64,000 nt of DNA from an uncultured SAR116 cluster alpha proteobacterium. Lineage in GTDB: Bacteria; Pseudomonadota; Alphaproteobacteria; Puniceispirillales; Marisalimonadaceae. A program made the position numbers and the translations under genes. Shown in pieces: positions 56,850 through 64,000 of this stretch (within the stretch, counting starts at the first letter, position 1; every line of letters starts with the position of its first letter). Location: assembly GCA_902623995.1 (NCBI GenBank), contig CACNWE010000005.1, positions 1-64,000 on the forward strand, read 5' to 3'. Under the pieces are notes generated by a model, which saw only the letters and a program-made list of their open reading frames with translations, had not been told where the DNA came from and searched no databases.

Positions 56850-57947
56850 ATGGGTTTTAAATGTGGAATTGTAGGCTTACCAAATGTAGGAAAGTCAACA
56901 TTATTCAATGCTCTTACAGAAACCTCATTAGCTGAAGCTTCTAACTACCCTTTTTGTACAATTGAACCTAATTCTGGTATTGTTTCTGTTCCAGATAAAA
57001 GGTTAACTGCACTATCTAAATTAGTTCAATCACAAAAAGTTATTCCTGCACAGATGCAATTTGTTGATATTGCTGGACTAGTAAGTGGTGCTAGTAAAGG
57101 AGAAGGATTAGGAAATAAATTTTTATCCCATATAAGAGAAGTTGATGCGATAATACATGTAGTTAGATGCTTCGAAAACTCAGATATAACACATGTAGAA
57201 AATAGTATAAATCCTTTAAGAGATACTGAAATTATTGACACTGAACTAATGTTAGCTGATCTAGAAAGTTTGGAACGTCAAACTCAAAATTTGTCTAAAA
57301 AAGCTAAGTCTAATGTGACTAATGCTAGAAATGATTTAGATCTTATGACAAAGTTATTTAAATTTTTATCTGACGGTATGCCAATTCGTTTAATTAATTT
57401 AACTGATGAAGAAATAAAAAAAGTAAAAACTTTTAATCTACTTACATCAAAGCCTGTTCTTTATGCCTGCAATGTTGATGAAAATGATGCCTCCGATGGA
57501 AATGATTTTACTAAAAAAATATTTGATAAGGCTAAAAATGAAAATTGTGATTCCATAATAATTTCAGGTTCTATAGAATCTGAAATTGCAATGTTAGAAG
57601 AAAATGAAAAAAACGAATTTCTTAAAGATTTAAATTTAGAAGAGTCTGGACTGAATAGATTAATTAGAACTGGATTTAACTTACTTGATCTAATTACATT
57701 TTTTACAGTTGGTCCAAAAGAAACTAGAGCATGGACGATAAAAAATAATTCAACAGCCCCAGAAGCTGCCGGTATAATTCATACAGATTTTCAAAAAGGA
57801 TTTATTCGAGCAGAAACAATTTCTTATAATGATTATTTAAACTTCAAAAGTGAACAAGCAGTAAAAGATGCTGGACGCATGAGAGTTGAAGGTGCAGATT
57901 ATGTAGTTAAAGACGGAGACGTATTTCATTTTAGATTTAATGTTTAA
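56850..57947 (+). CDS. ychF: Redox-regulated ATPase YchF (Obg-like)
   Basis: An OBG-family P-loop protein that binds ATP rather than GTP and associates with ribosomes. The 365-aa protein has VGLPNVGKSTLFNALT (P-loop), SNYPFCTIEPNSGIV, VDIAGLVSGASKGEGLGNKFLSHIREVDAI, the coiled-coil helical domain, and a TGS domain at the end (IRAETISYNDYLNF...RVEGADYVVKDGDVFHFRF). An AGGTGA RBS is present. Confidence 0.97.
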   Translation: MGFKCGIVGLPNVGKSTLFNALTETSLAEASNYPFCTIEPNSGIVSVPDKRLTALSKLVQSQKVIPAQMQFVDIAGLVSGASKGEGLGNKFLSHIREVDAIIHVVRCFENSDITHVENSINPLRDTEIIDTELMLADLESLERQTQNLSKKAKSNVTNARNDLDLMTKLFKFLSDGMPIRLINLTDEEIKKVKTFNLLTSKPVLYACNVDENDASDGNDFTKKIFDKAKNENCDSIIISGSIESEIAMLEENEKNEFLKDLNLEESGLNRLIRTGFNLLDLITFFTVGPKETRAWTIKNNSTAPEAAGIIHTDFQKGFIRAETISYNDYLNFKSEQAVKDAGRMRVEGADYVVKDGDVFHFRFNV

Positions 57948-57960
57948 TTGGAGTTAAATT

Positions 57961-58626
57961 ATGAATGAGCTTATAGAAGTTACAGCAAAGGATAATCATC
58001 AATTTTCAGCATATATTTCTCAACCTTCGGGGAAACCAAAAGCAGGAATTGTAATTATACAAGAAATTTTTGGTGTTAACAGACATATTAAAGAAGTAAC
58101 GGACTTATACGCTGGTAAAGGTTATCTTTGTGTTGCACCTTCATTGTTTGACAGAATTGAAAAAAATGTAACCTTAAATTATGACGAAAAAGGTGTATCT
58201 AAAGGAAGAGATTTCAAGGAGATGTGTGATAATGATGCCCTAAAAGATGTAGAAGCTAGTATATCAGTAGTATCCTCAGCTGGGAAAGTGGGTGTAATAG
58301 GTTATTGTTGGGGTGGATCTTTATCTTGGAGAATTGGATGTAAGTCTTCTAACCTTTCGGCTTCTGTTTGCTATTATGGCGGAGATATTCCAAAACTTAG
58401 AAATTTAATACCAAAATGTAATGTTTTAACTCATTTTGGTGAACTTGATAAAGGAATACCAATAAATGATGTTAAAATTTTTAAGCAAGAAAGACCTGAA
58501 GTTCTTACATACACATATCCTGCTGACCATGGTTTTAATTGTGACCATAGAAGCCAATATAATAAGACTTCTGCGAGAATCGCACTTGATAGAACATTAA
58601 AATTTCTAGAAGAAAATATAGTTTAA
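57961..58626 (+). CDS. Dienelactone hydrolase family protein
   Basis: A 221-aa alpha/beta hydrolase with the dienelactone hydrolase triad: Cys116 in GVIGYCWGGSL, Asp164 in HFGELDKGIP and His191 in YPADHGFNCDHR. VIIQEIFGVNRHIKEVTDLYAGKGY is also typical. The real substrate in such streamlined bacteria is unknown; the family acts on carboxymethylenebutenolide and other lactones or esters. A GGAG RBS lies before the ATG, and the gene is convergent with the cytochrome c1 gene. Confidence 0.92.
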   Translation: MNELIEVTAKDNHQFSAYISQPSGKPKAGIVIIQEIFGVNRHIKEVTDLYAGKGYLCVAPSLFDRIEKNVTLNYDEKGVSKGRDFKEMCDNDALKDVEASISVVSSAGKVGVIGYCWGGSLSWRIGCKSSNLSASVCYYGGDIPKLRNLIPKCNVLTHFGELDKGIPINDVKIFKQERPEVLTYTYPADHGFNCDHRSQYNKTSARIALDRTLKFLEENIV

Positions 58627-58627
58627 A

Positions 58628-59419
58628 TTATTGATTTTTAATAGGAGCCCAAATCTGCTTCATTGCAAAATAAGATAAAGCAGTTAGTAACAACAAAAAC
58701 AGCATTACTGAAACTCCTAAACGCTTCCTATCTTCCATTTCAGGTTCAGAAGCCCATGCAAGGAATGCTGTAACATCTTTAGCCATTTGATCAGGAGTTG
58801 CTTTAGTACCATCAGCATATTCAACACCATCTTCGTAAAGAGGTTGTGGCATGCCAATTAAGTTTCCAGAATAATACTTATTATAATACATACCATCAGG
58901 TACTTTTTTGTCAGCAGGAGCGTCTATGTAGCCTGTTAAAAGAGCATGTAAGTAATTGGCACCATCAGGTCTAGCTTTAACTATTAACGATAGATCTGGT
59001 GGGTAAGCTCCACCATTTGCAGCTCGTGCAGCTTTATCATTCGGATATGGAGATACAAATTTATCACTTGGCCTAGCTGGCCTTTCAACAACTTCACCAT
59101 CATCATTAATTGTGTTAACACTATTTTCTGATGCAAATGCTTTGACCTCATCCTCATTGTAACCAATAGCTTTTAAATTTCTATATGCCAAAAGTCTCAT
59201 TCCATGACAGCCTGAACAAACTTCTTTATAAACTTGAAGTCCTCTTTGTTGAGAAGCTCTATCAAAAGTTCCTAAAATGCCTGAAAAAGACCAGTTTAGT
59301 TGTGGATAATTTATTTTTTCACCTGCACCAAAAGATACACTTGAAATACAAATTATTATAACACTCAGAAATGGTCTTAAAATGTTTTTAGAGAAAATAC
59401 TTGATGAGCATTTAATCAT
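58628..59419 (-). CDS. petC: Cytochrome c1 of the bc1 complex
   Basis: The haem c subunit of ubiquinol-cytochrome c oxidoreductase. The 263-aa precursor has a signal peptide cleaved after about ...SSVSFGA, the haem-binding CSGCH at residues 68-72, the expected haem-ligand Met in NLIGMPQPL, and a C-terminal membrane anchor MLFLLLLTALSYFAMKQIW. It abuts petB with no gap; the three-gene petABC operon runs on the minus strand. Confidence 0.97.
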   Translation of the reverse strand: MIKCSSSIFSKNILRPFLSVIIICISSVSFGAGEKINYPQLNWSFSGILGTFDRASQQRGLQVYKEVCSGCHGMRLLAYRNLKAIGYNEDEVKAFASENSVNTINDDGEVVERPARPSDKFVSPYPNDKAARAANGGAYPPDLSLIVKARPDGANYLHALLTGYIDAPADKKVPDGMYYNKYYSGNLIGMPQPLYEDGVEYADGTKATPDQMAKDVTAFLAWASEPEMEDRKRLGVSVMLFLLLLTALSYFAMKQIWAPIKNQ

Positions 59420-60670
59420 CTATTTTTTCTCCCTAGTCGCAAATGCAGAAGCAGTGGCTGCTCCACCTAATATTGGTTCAGAAATTGAGAGAGGAAGAGG
59501 TTTAGTTTTTTCTATGTAAGGTAATAATGGAAATAATACTAAAAAGTGGAAAAAATAGTAAGCAGTAGCTATTCTCGATAATACTACATATATACCTTCA
59601 GCTGGCATGGCTCCTAAATAGCCTAACAAAATGCAGTCAACTAATAATATCCAAAAGAAGATTTTATATATAGGTCTAAATTGAGATGATCTAACTGATG
59701 ACCTGTCTAACCAAGGTAGAATAAATAAAACAGCTATTGCACTAAACATAAAAAGCACGCCTCCAAGCTTGTCTGGTATTGCTCTAAGAATTGCATAGAA
59801 AGGAAGAAAATACCATTCAGGGACGATATGAGCTGGTGTAACCATTGGGTTAGCTTCGATATAATTATCTGGATGTCCCATAAAATTTGGAAAGAAAAAT
59901 ACTGCTGCAGCAAAAAAAGATAAAAATACACTTAAACCAAACAAATCTTTAATGGTATAATAAGGACTAAAAGGAATTGTATCTTGAGTTCCCTTAACAT
60001 CAATACCAATTGGATTATTAGAGCCAAAACGATGTAATGCAACCAAATGAAGAATTACAACACCAACAATCACAAAAGGTAAAACAAAGTGAAGTGAAAA
60101 GAATCTATTTAAAGTAGAATTATCGACAGAAAAACCGCCCCATAACCATGTAACAATATTCTCACCAACTAATGGTATGGCTGAAAATAAGTTTGTAATA
60201 ACTGTGGCGCCCCAGAAACTCATTTGTCCCCATGGTAAAACATATCCCATAAATGCTGTAGCCATCATTAATAAAAGTATTAAAACGCCTAATATCCATA
60301 AAAGTTCTCTAGGAGCTTTATATGAACCATAATATAATCCTCGAAAAATATGGATATAAACTACAATAAAGAAAAAACTAGCTCCATTCATATGAATATA
60401 TCTTATGAGCCATCCATGATTGACATCTCTCATAATTCTCTCAACAGAATCAAAAGCGTAATCAACATGAGCTGTATAATTCATGGACAAAACAATTCCA
60501 GTAATTATCATAGTTACTAGAGCAAAACCTGCTAGAGATCCAAAATTCCAAAAATAATTTAAATTTTTTGGTGTTGGATAATGATTAAGTTCATGATCCA
60601 TAAAAGAAAACACAGGTAATCTATGATCAATCCATTTAACTACTGGGTTTTTAAATTTAGACTTTGACAA
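59420..60670 (-). CDS. petB: Cytochrome b of the bc1 complex
   Basis: The eight-helix haem b subunit. The 416-aa protein has [58 protein letters not shown] with the haem histidines, [25 protein letters not shown], the Qo-site [16 protein letters not shown], and a C-terminal helix set. The start is TTG at 60670 with GGAG about 7 bases upstream. Confidence 0.97.
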   Translation of the reverse strand: MSKSKFKNPVVKWIDHRLPVFSFMDHELNHYPTPKNLNYFWNFGSLAGFALVTMIITGIVLSMNYTAHVDYAFDSVERIMRDVNHGWLIRYIHMNGASFFFIVVYIHIFRGLYYGSYKAPRELLWILGVLILLLMMATAFMGYVLPWGQMSFWGATVITNLFSAIPLVGENIVTWLWGGFSVDNSTLNRFFSLHFVLPFVIVGVVILHLVALHRFGSNNPIGIDVKGTQDTIPFSPYYTIKDLFGLSVFLSFFAAAVFFFPNFMGHPDNYIEANPMVTPAHIVPEWYFLPFYAILRAIPDKLGGVLFMFSAIAVLFILPWLDRSSVRSSQFRPIYKIFFWILLVDCILLGYLGAMPAEGIYVVLSRIATAYYFFHFLVLFPLLPYIEKTKPLPLSISEPILGGAATASAFATREKK

Positions 60671-60692
60671 TTATTACTCCTAAAATAAAAAA

Positions 60693-61235
60693 TTAACCAA
60701 TTTTAATAATGTTATCTGACAAAAACTTGTATGAAGGAACTTCTAGATTGGTTGGTGCTGGCCCTTTTCTAATTCTACCTGAATGATCATAGTGAGATCC
60801 ATGACAAGGACAAAACCATCCACCATACTGTCCTTTTATATCACCTGATTTTTGACCAAGTGGGACACATCCTAAATGTGTACAAACACCTACTAATACA
60901 ATAAATTTTTCGTTAGGAACTCTTTCCTCATCTGTTTCAGGGTGTCTCATTTCATCTAAAGAAACTTCTTTAGCCAACTTAATCTCTTCAGGTGTTCTAT
61001 GACGAACAAATACAGGCTTTCCTCTCCAAGTAACAGTTATTGCTTGACCTTCTTCAAGCGAGGATAAATCCACCTCAGTAGATGCCAATGCCAAAGTATC
61101 TGCAGCAGGATTCATTTGATCAATTAAAGGCCAAGCAACTGACGCAGCGCCAATGCCAGCCATAGCATAAGTTGAAATTATTAAGAAATCTCTTTTACCT
61201 TCTTTGTTTTTTTTTGACTTAGAATTGTTGGACAT
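60693..61235 (-). CDS. petA: Rieske iron-sulfur subunit of the bc1 complex
   Basis: The 2Fe-2S subunit that carries electrons from the Qo site to cytochrome c1. The 180-aa protein has an N-terminal basic region and membrane anchor ([23 protein letters not shown]; only a Lys-Arg pair, Tat-like), then Rieske boxes CTHLGC (118-123) and CPCHGS (142-147), with ligands Cys118, His120, Cys142 and His145 and a likely Cys123-Cys144 disulfide. It is first in the petABC operon; the 100-base upstream gap is very AT-rich. Confidence 0.97.
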   Translation of the reverse strand: MSNNSKSKKNKEGKRDFLIISTYAMAGIGAASVAWPLIDQMNPAADTLALASTEVDLSSLEEGQAITVTWRGKPVFVRHRTPEEIKLAKEVSLDEMRHPETDEERVPNEKFIVLVGVCTHLGCVPLGQKSGDIKGQYGGWFCPCHGSHYDHSGRIRKGPAPTNLEVPSYKFLSDNIIKIG

Positions 61236-61335
61236 TTATCTCACTTTAAGAATATAATATTTATATAACATTCTAGAAAAAAAATTCCAGTGTTTTTTAA
61301 AATGATTCTAAAAAAGAATTAATTTTTTTTAGGAT

Positions 61336-62247
61336 TTAATACCAACTTACTTTTGGAGGCAAACTCATTAAGACGGCTTCAGTATTTCCACCAGTTTTCA
61401 ACCCAAAAATTGTGCCTCGGTCGTATAATAAGTTAAACTCCACATAGCGACCTCTTTTTATTAACTGAAACTCTCTGTCTTGCTGGTTAAACTCTTTATT
61501 CCGGCTGCTTTTAATAATCTTTAAATAAGAGTTTAGGAATGTTAAACCAATATCTTTTATGAAAGATAAGTCTCTTTCCCAGTCTTCGTTGCAAAGGTAA
61601 TCAAGAAAAATTCCTCCCACACCACGAGGCTCTCCTCTATGAGGTAAATAAAAATACTCATCACACCATCTCTTAAAACTAGGATAATAAGATGAGTCAT
61701 ATTTATCACATGTTTTTTTTAGTTCTTGATGAAATATATTTGATAATTTTATGTCCTTGAAAGTAGGAGTAAGATCACCTCCCCCACCAAACCAAATTTT
61801 TTTTTTATTACCTTTTCCTGTTACTAACATCCTTGTGTTCATATGGGCAGCGGGAACATGTGGATTACACATATGAGATACTACAGAAATCCCTGATGCC
61901 CAGAATAAACCATTCTCTTCTGCTCCAGGTATTTGTTGTCTGAACTCATTAGAAAATTCACCATGTACAGTTGAGATATTAACACCAACCTTTTCAAAAA
62001 CGTTACCGCGCATTATTGATATAATTCCACCACCGCCTCCATCTCTTTCCCATTTATTTTGTTCAAAGGTTATTTGCTGTTTTTTATTAAATTTTTTGTT
62101 TTCAATTTCTTCAAAAGAGTTACAAATTTTATCACGAAGCTCTTTGAACCAAGAACTTGCTAGTTCCTTTTTGTGTTGTAATGTTTGAAAATTATCTAAA
62201 CATTCTTTTTCGTTTAAATTTTTAATCATTTCATTTTTTACAGACAT
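61336..62247 (-). CDS. hemF: Oxygen-dependent coproporphyrinogen III oxidase
   Basis: Oxidative decarboxylation step in haem synthesis. The 303-aa protein has WERDGGGGGIISIMRGNVFEKVGVN, FWASGISVVSHMCNPHVPAAHMNTRML, WFGGGGDLTPTF, HRGEPRGVGGIFLDYL, and the C-terminal RGRYVEFNLLYDRGTIFGLKTGGNTEAVLMSLPP. It requires oxygen, so together with the bc1 complex it points to an aerobic lifestyle. The gene lies upstream of petABC on the same strand. Confidence 0.97.
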   Translation of the reverse strand: MSVKNEMIKNLNEKECLDNFQTLQHKKELASSWFKELRDKICNSFEEIENKKFNKKQQITFEQNKWERDGGGGGIISIMRGNVFEKVGVNISTVHGEFSNEFRQQIPGAEENGLFWASGISVVSHMCNPHVPAAHMNTRMLVTGKGNKKKIWFGGGGDLTPTFKDIKLSNIFHQELKKTCDKYDSSYYPSFKRWCDEYFYLPHRGEPRGVGGIFLDYLCNEDWERDLSFIKDIGLTFLNSYLKIIKSSRNKEFNQQDREFQLIKRGRYVEFNLLYDRGTIFGLKTGGNTEAVLMSLPPKVSWY

Positions 62248-62259
62248 ACTATTAACTTC

Positions 62260-63579
62260 TTAACTTTTTTCTAAGAAATTTGAAATTTCTTCTTGTGAAC
62301 TTTTAAAATTATTATTTACCCAAAACTCTTCAGCTTGGAAAAATGCTTTTTCGACTTGATCAAATGTAAATTTTTTCTTTGATTTCATTATTTTTTCTCT
62401 AACTAATGGAAATTTAGGCCAATTTATTTCAAACAAATCAATGTCTTTTATTTTTTCTAAGGGCAAAACATGTAATAAAGCAAGTTTATACCAATTAAAT
62501 GGTATACGATCTTTATAGAATAATCCTTGTTTTTTTAAATTTAAACCACACCTAAGTTGCCAAATTAATTGAAAAATATATATATGTTTTTCTCTAAGTG
62601 TTTGTATCTCCAAATTATTTTTAATTTTAATTTTTAAATTTATTATTTGTCTAATAAAATTTAAAAACTTAATTTTTCTTTTATTTAAATCAAACCTATT
62701 AATTATTTTGTCAATACAATGTTCCCCATACAAATGGATCATTATCACAGAAATTAAATCTAATTTTTCGTTTTGAACCAAAGTTATTCCGTTTAATTTA
62801 ATAAAATCAATTATTTCAAAGTTTTTTAGTACAAATCCAGTTGGTATCTCATATCTGTTATAATTATTTTTATTAATTAGAAGATATTTGTCTAAAGTTA
62901 GTTTTTTCATCATTAAAAAACATTTATAACAACTCTTAGTTAATAAGATTTTATTGATCTCATCCCTAATTCTCTTGTTTGATAAATTAATGATTTTGGG
63001 AACTCTTAAAGTAATTTCTTTTTTGAGATTTTTTGATAATTTACTCTCAAAATTTCCAGAAAAACGACAAAATCTTACAATTCTTAAATAATCTTCTTCA
63101 ATTCTTTCTATTGGATTACCTATGAAGACAAGCTTTCTTTTAATTAGATCGTTTTCTCCATTAAGAAAATCAGTTAAATTTCCTTGAGAGTCTAAATACA
63201 AGCTATTAATAGTAAAATCTCTTCTTTTGACATCATCATTCAAACTAGCAGCAACATCAACTAGTGCAGATCTTCCATAAGAAATTAGATCCTTTCTGAA
63301 AGTAGTTATATGGTATTCTTTTTTATTGATTATAATTGATATAGTTTTATATCTTATATAATTGTCCTTAACAATAATGTTATTTTTAGTTATTTTTTTT
63401 GCAAATTTTTTTATATCTTCATTTATTACAAAATCAATGTCCGTTACTTTTTCATTAGTAAGGTAATCCCTTAAAGCCCCACCAACAATCCAAATTTTAA
63501 CACCAATACTGTCAGCTAAATTAAAAATAGCTTCAATATTCTGATCTATCTTAAAAAAATTTATAAACTTATTTTTTAT
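62260..63579 (-). CDS. CCA tRNA nucleotidyltransferase/poly(A) polymerase family, start codon unclear
   Basis: Adds or repairs the 3' CCA of tRNA. Read from about 63579 the protein has all class II motifs: WIVGGALRDYL (GGxxRD), TDIDFVI (the DxD metal site), TFRKDLISYGR, VDVAASLNDDVKRRDFTINSLYLD and RIEEDYLRIVRFCRFSGNF. The first canonical in-frame start is TTG at 63243, which would cut off the whole catalytic head. Between the upstream stop at 63600 and that TTG no ATG, GTG or TTG is in frame. The best candidate is ATA at 63579-63577, nine bases after AGG (63591-63589), giving about 439 aa. A small indel joining an upstream start is the alternative. The DUF6111-like gene ends 14 bases upstream of that ATA. 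Confidence 0.85.
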   Translation of the reverse strand: MKNKFINFFKIDQNIEAIFNLADSIGVKIWIVGGALRDYLTNEKVTDIDFVINEDIKKFAKKITKNNIIVKDNYIRYKTISIIINKKEYHITTFRKDLISYGRSALVDVAASLNDDVKRRDFTINSLYLDSQGNLTDFLNGENDLIKRKLVFIGNPIERIEEDYLRIVRFCRFSGNFESKLSKNLKKEITLRVPKIINLSNKRIRDEINKILLTKSCYKCFLMMKKLTLDKYLLINKNNYNRYEIPTGFVLKNFEIIDFIKLNGITLVQNEKLDLISVIMIHLYGEHCIDKIINRFDLNKRKIKFLNFIRQIINLKIKIKNNLEIQTLREKHIYIFQLIWQLRCGLNLKKQGLFYKDRIPFNWYKLALLHVLPLEKIKDIDLFEINWPKFPLVREKIMKSKKKFTFDQVEKAFFQAEEFWVNNNFKSSQEEISNFLEKS

Positions 63580-63593
63580 ATTCGAACACCTGA

Positions 63594-63848
63594 TTACTTA
63601 GAAAAATTACCATCATTAACTTTTCCATCAATTATTGAGGGTGGTTGATAAGAGTAACTTGGATCAAAAGAATCTAATTCTAAATACATAAAACATAATA
63701 AAACAAAAACACAAAAACCTATAATACTTACTAATGCGGAGTAAAAAATTTGATTATTTTTTGTCAATTTATTTAAAATATATTTTGTTATGAAAAAAAG
63801 ACCTATAGAAAATATTATTGCTAAAAAAATAATTAAATATCGTCGCAC
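63594..63848 (-). CDS. Small membrane protein, DUF6111-like
   Basis: An 84-aa protein if started at the GTG at 63848: two hydrophobic helices (YLIIFLAIIFSIGLFFITKYIL and FYSALVSIIGFCVFVLLCF) and the C-terminal pattern YQPPSIIDGKVNDGNF, which resembles the end of DUF6111 proteins. An upstream TTG would extend it into the NUDIX gene but adds nothing family-like. The GTG start overlaps the NUDIX gene end by 16 bases. NUDIX, DUF6111 and CCA-adding enzyme in this order is a familiar alphaproteobacterial trio. The function is unknown. Confidence 0.65.
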   Translation of the reverse strand: MRRYLIIFLAIIFSIGLFFITKYILNKLTKNNQIFYSALVSIIGFCVFVLLCFMYLELDSFDPSYSYQPPSIIDGKVNDGNFSK

Positions 63849-64000
63849 GGTGGAAACTCCCTTAAACCTAAACCAGCAGATATAGTTACTAATACCCTTG
63901 CTGTTAACCCCCAAATATTTTTATTATTATAGTTAATTTTCCATGTCATGGACATGCTTGATTTAGTTGGAGGTTTTTCTCTTAAATGATATTTTGGTGA
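63833..64000 (-). CDS. C-terminal end of a NUDIX hydrolase (CoA pyrophosphatase-like), cut by the window edge
   Basis: The last 55 codons and stop (TAA at 63835-63833) of a gene running in from beyond 64000. The residues include SMSMTWKINYNNKNIWGLTARVLVTISAGLGL; the IWGLTARVL segment matches the end of NudL/CoA-diphosphatase-type NUDIX proteins (usual pattern IWGxTARIL). The NUDIX box itself is outside the window, so the call rests on this tail and on the DUF6111/CCA-enzyme neighbours. Confidence 0.65.
   Translation of the reverse strand, partial: SPKYHLREKPPTKSSMSMTWKINYNNKNIWGLTARVLVTISAGLGLREFPPCDDI

Noticed and set aside
61236..61335. Hairpin ATTCT-AAAAA-AGAAT followed by T8 as a terminator after hemF
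   Set aside because: It reads on the plus strand, opposite to both flanking genes, and the stem is only five A/T-rich pairs.
62260..63243. CCA-adding enzyme starting at TTG 63243
   Set aside because: This start would delete GGxxRD, DxD and other catalytic motifs that are intact in the same frame upstream.

Overview
This window looks like a contiguous stretch of the core chromosome of a streamlined, very AT-rich (by eye roughly 70% A+T), probably marine-type alphaproteobacterium. The gene families, their alphaproteobacterial order (pal-tolBARQ-ybgC-ruvBAC-yebC; zapA-6S RNA-fau; glyS-glyQ-sppA-trmN-ispB; dnaG-rpoD; lgt-pgeF-prs-rplY-pth-ychF; bc1 petABC), the minimal intergenic space and the K/N/I-rich proteins all agree with this. 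The clade (SAR11, HIMB59-like, low-GC SAR116 and others) cannot be decided from this sequence alone. I see no insertion sequence, phage, CRISPR array, rRNA operon or integrase. No gap without a gene exceeds about 240 bases.

Layout. 1-8.6 kb (minus): Tol envelope motor, RuvABC resolvasome, YebC, a YmdB-type phosphoesterase and a folate cyclo-ligase (fau) whose frame is broken at an A10 tract. 8.57-9.33 kb (minus): 6S RNA, zapA and a small coiled-coil gene. 9.5-14.7 kb (plus): class I aldolase, EF-P, an IMPase-like protein that has lost metal ligands, a second TolQ/MotB-like motor pair, a small membrane protein and bL31. 14.7-19.6 kb (minus): glycyl-tRNA synthetase, zinc-ribbon protein, S49 peptidase and TrmN6-type methyltransferase. 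19.7-22.9 kb (plus): polyprenyl synthase, a decayed S24-like regulator, a TrmA/RlmD methyltransferase and an RHH protein. 22.9-26.9 kb (minus): a three-gene sugar-acid catabolic cassette. 27.0-31.4 kb (minus): tRNA(CAU), rpoD, dnaG and yqeY. 31.6-36.6 kb (plus): carAB and greA. 36.6-41.8 kb: Lrp, ELM1-like, SelO, MsrP and an aminotransferase. 41.9-47.3 kb (plus): uvrB, uvrC, pgsA, moaD and moaE. 47.3-50.4 kb: ilvE and an OmpR/EnvZ-type pair. 50.4-52.7 kb (minus): TetR/COQ9-like, proC, YbjN and UbiK-like. 52.8-58.6 kb (plus): lgt to ychF plus a dienelactone hydrolase. 58.6-64 kb (minus): cytochrome bc1, hemF, CCA-adding enzyme, DUF6111-like and the end of a NUDIX gene.

Most of the content is housekeeping: envelope integrity, recombination and repair, translation, transcription, pyrimidine/arginine precursors, respiration and haem. 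The points of interest are subtle. They are genes whose conserved N-terminus has no canonical start or is out of frame (fau, the ELM1-like gene, the CCA-adding enzyme), enzymes or regulators that kept their fold but lost key residues (SuhB-like, S24-like), all seven tail-to-tail gene pairs abutting or overlapping at their stops, a 6S promoter lying across the zapA stop codon, and a possible leader ORF stop-start coupled to rplY.
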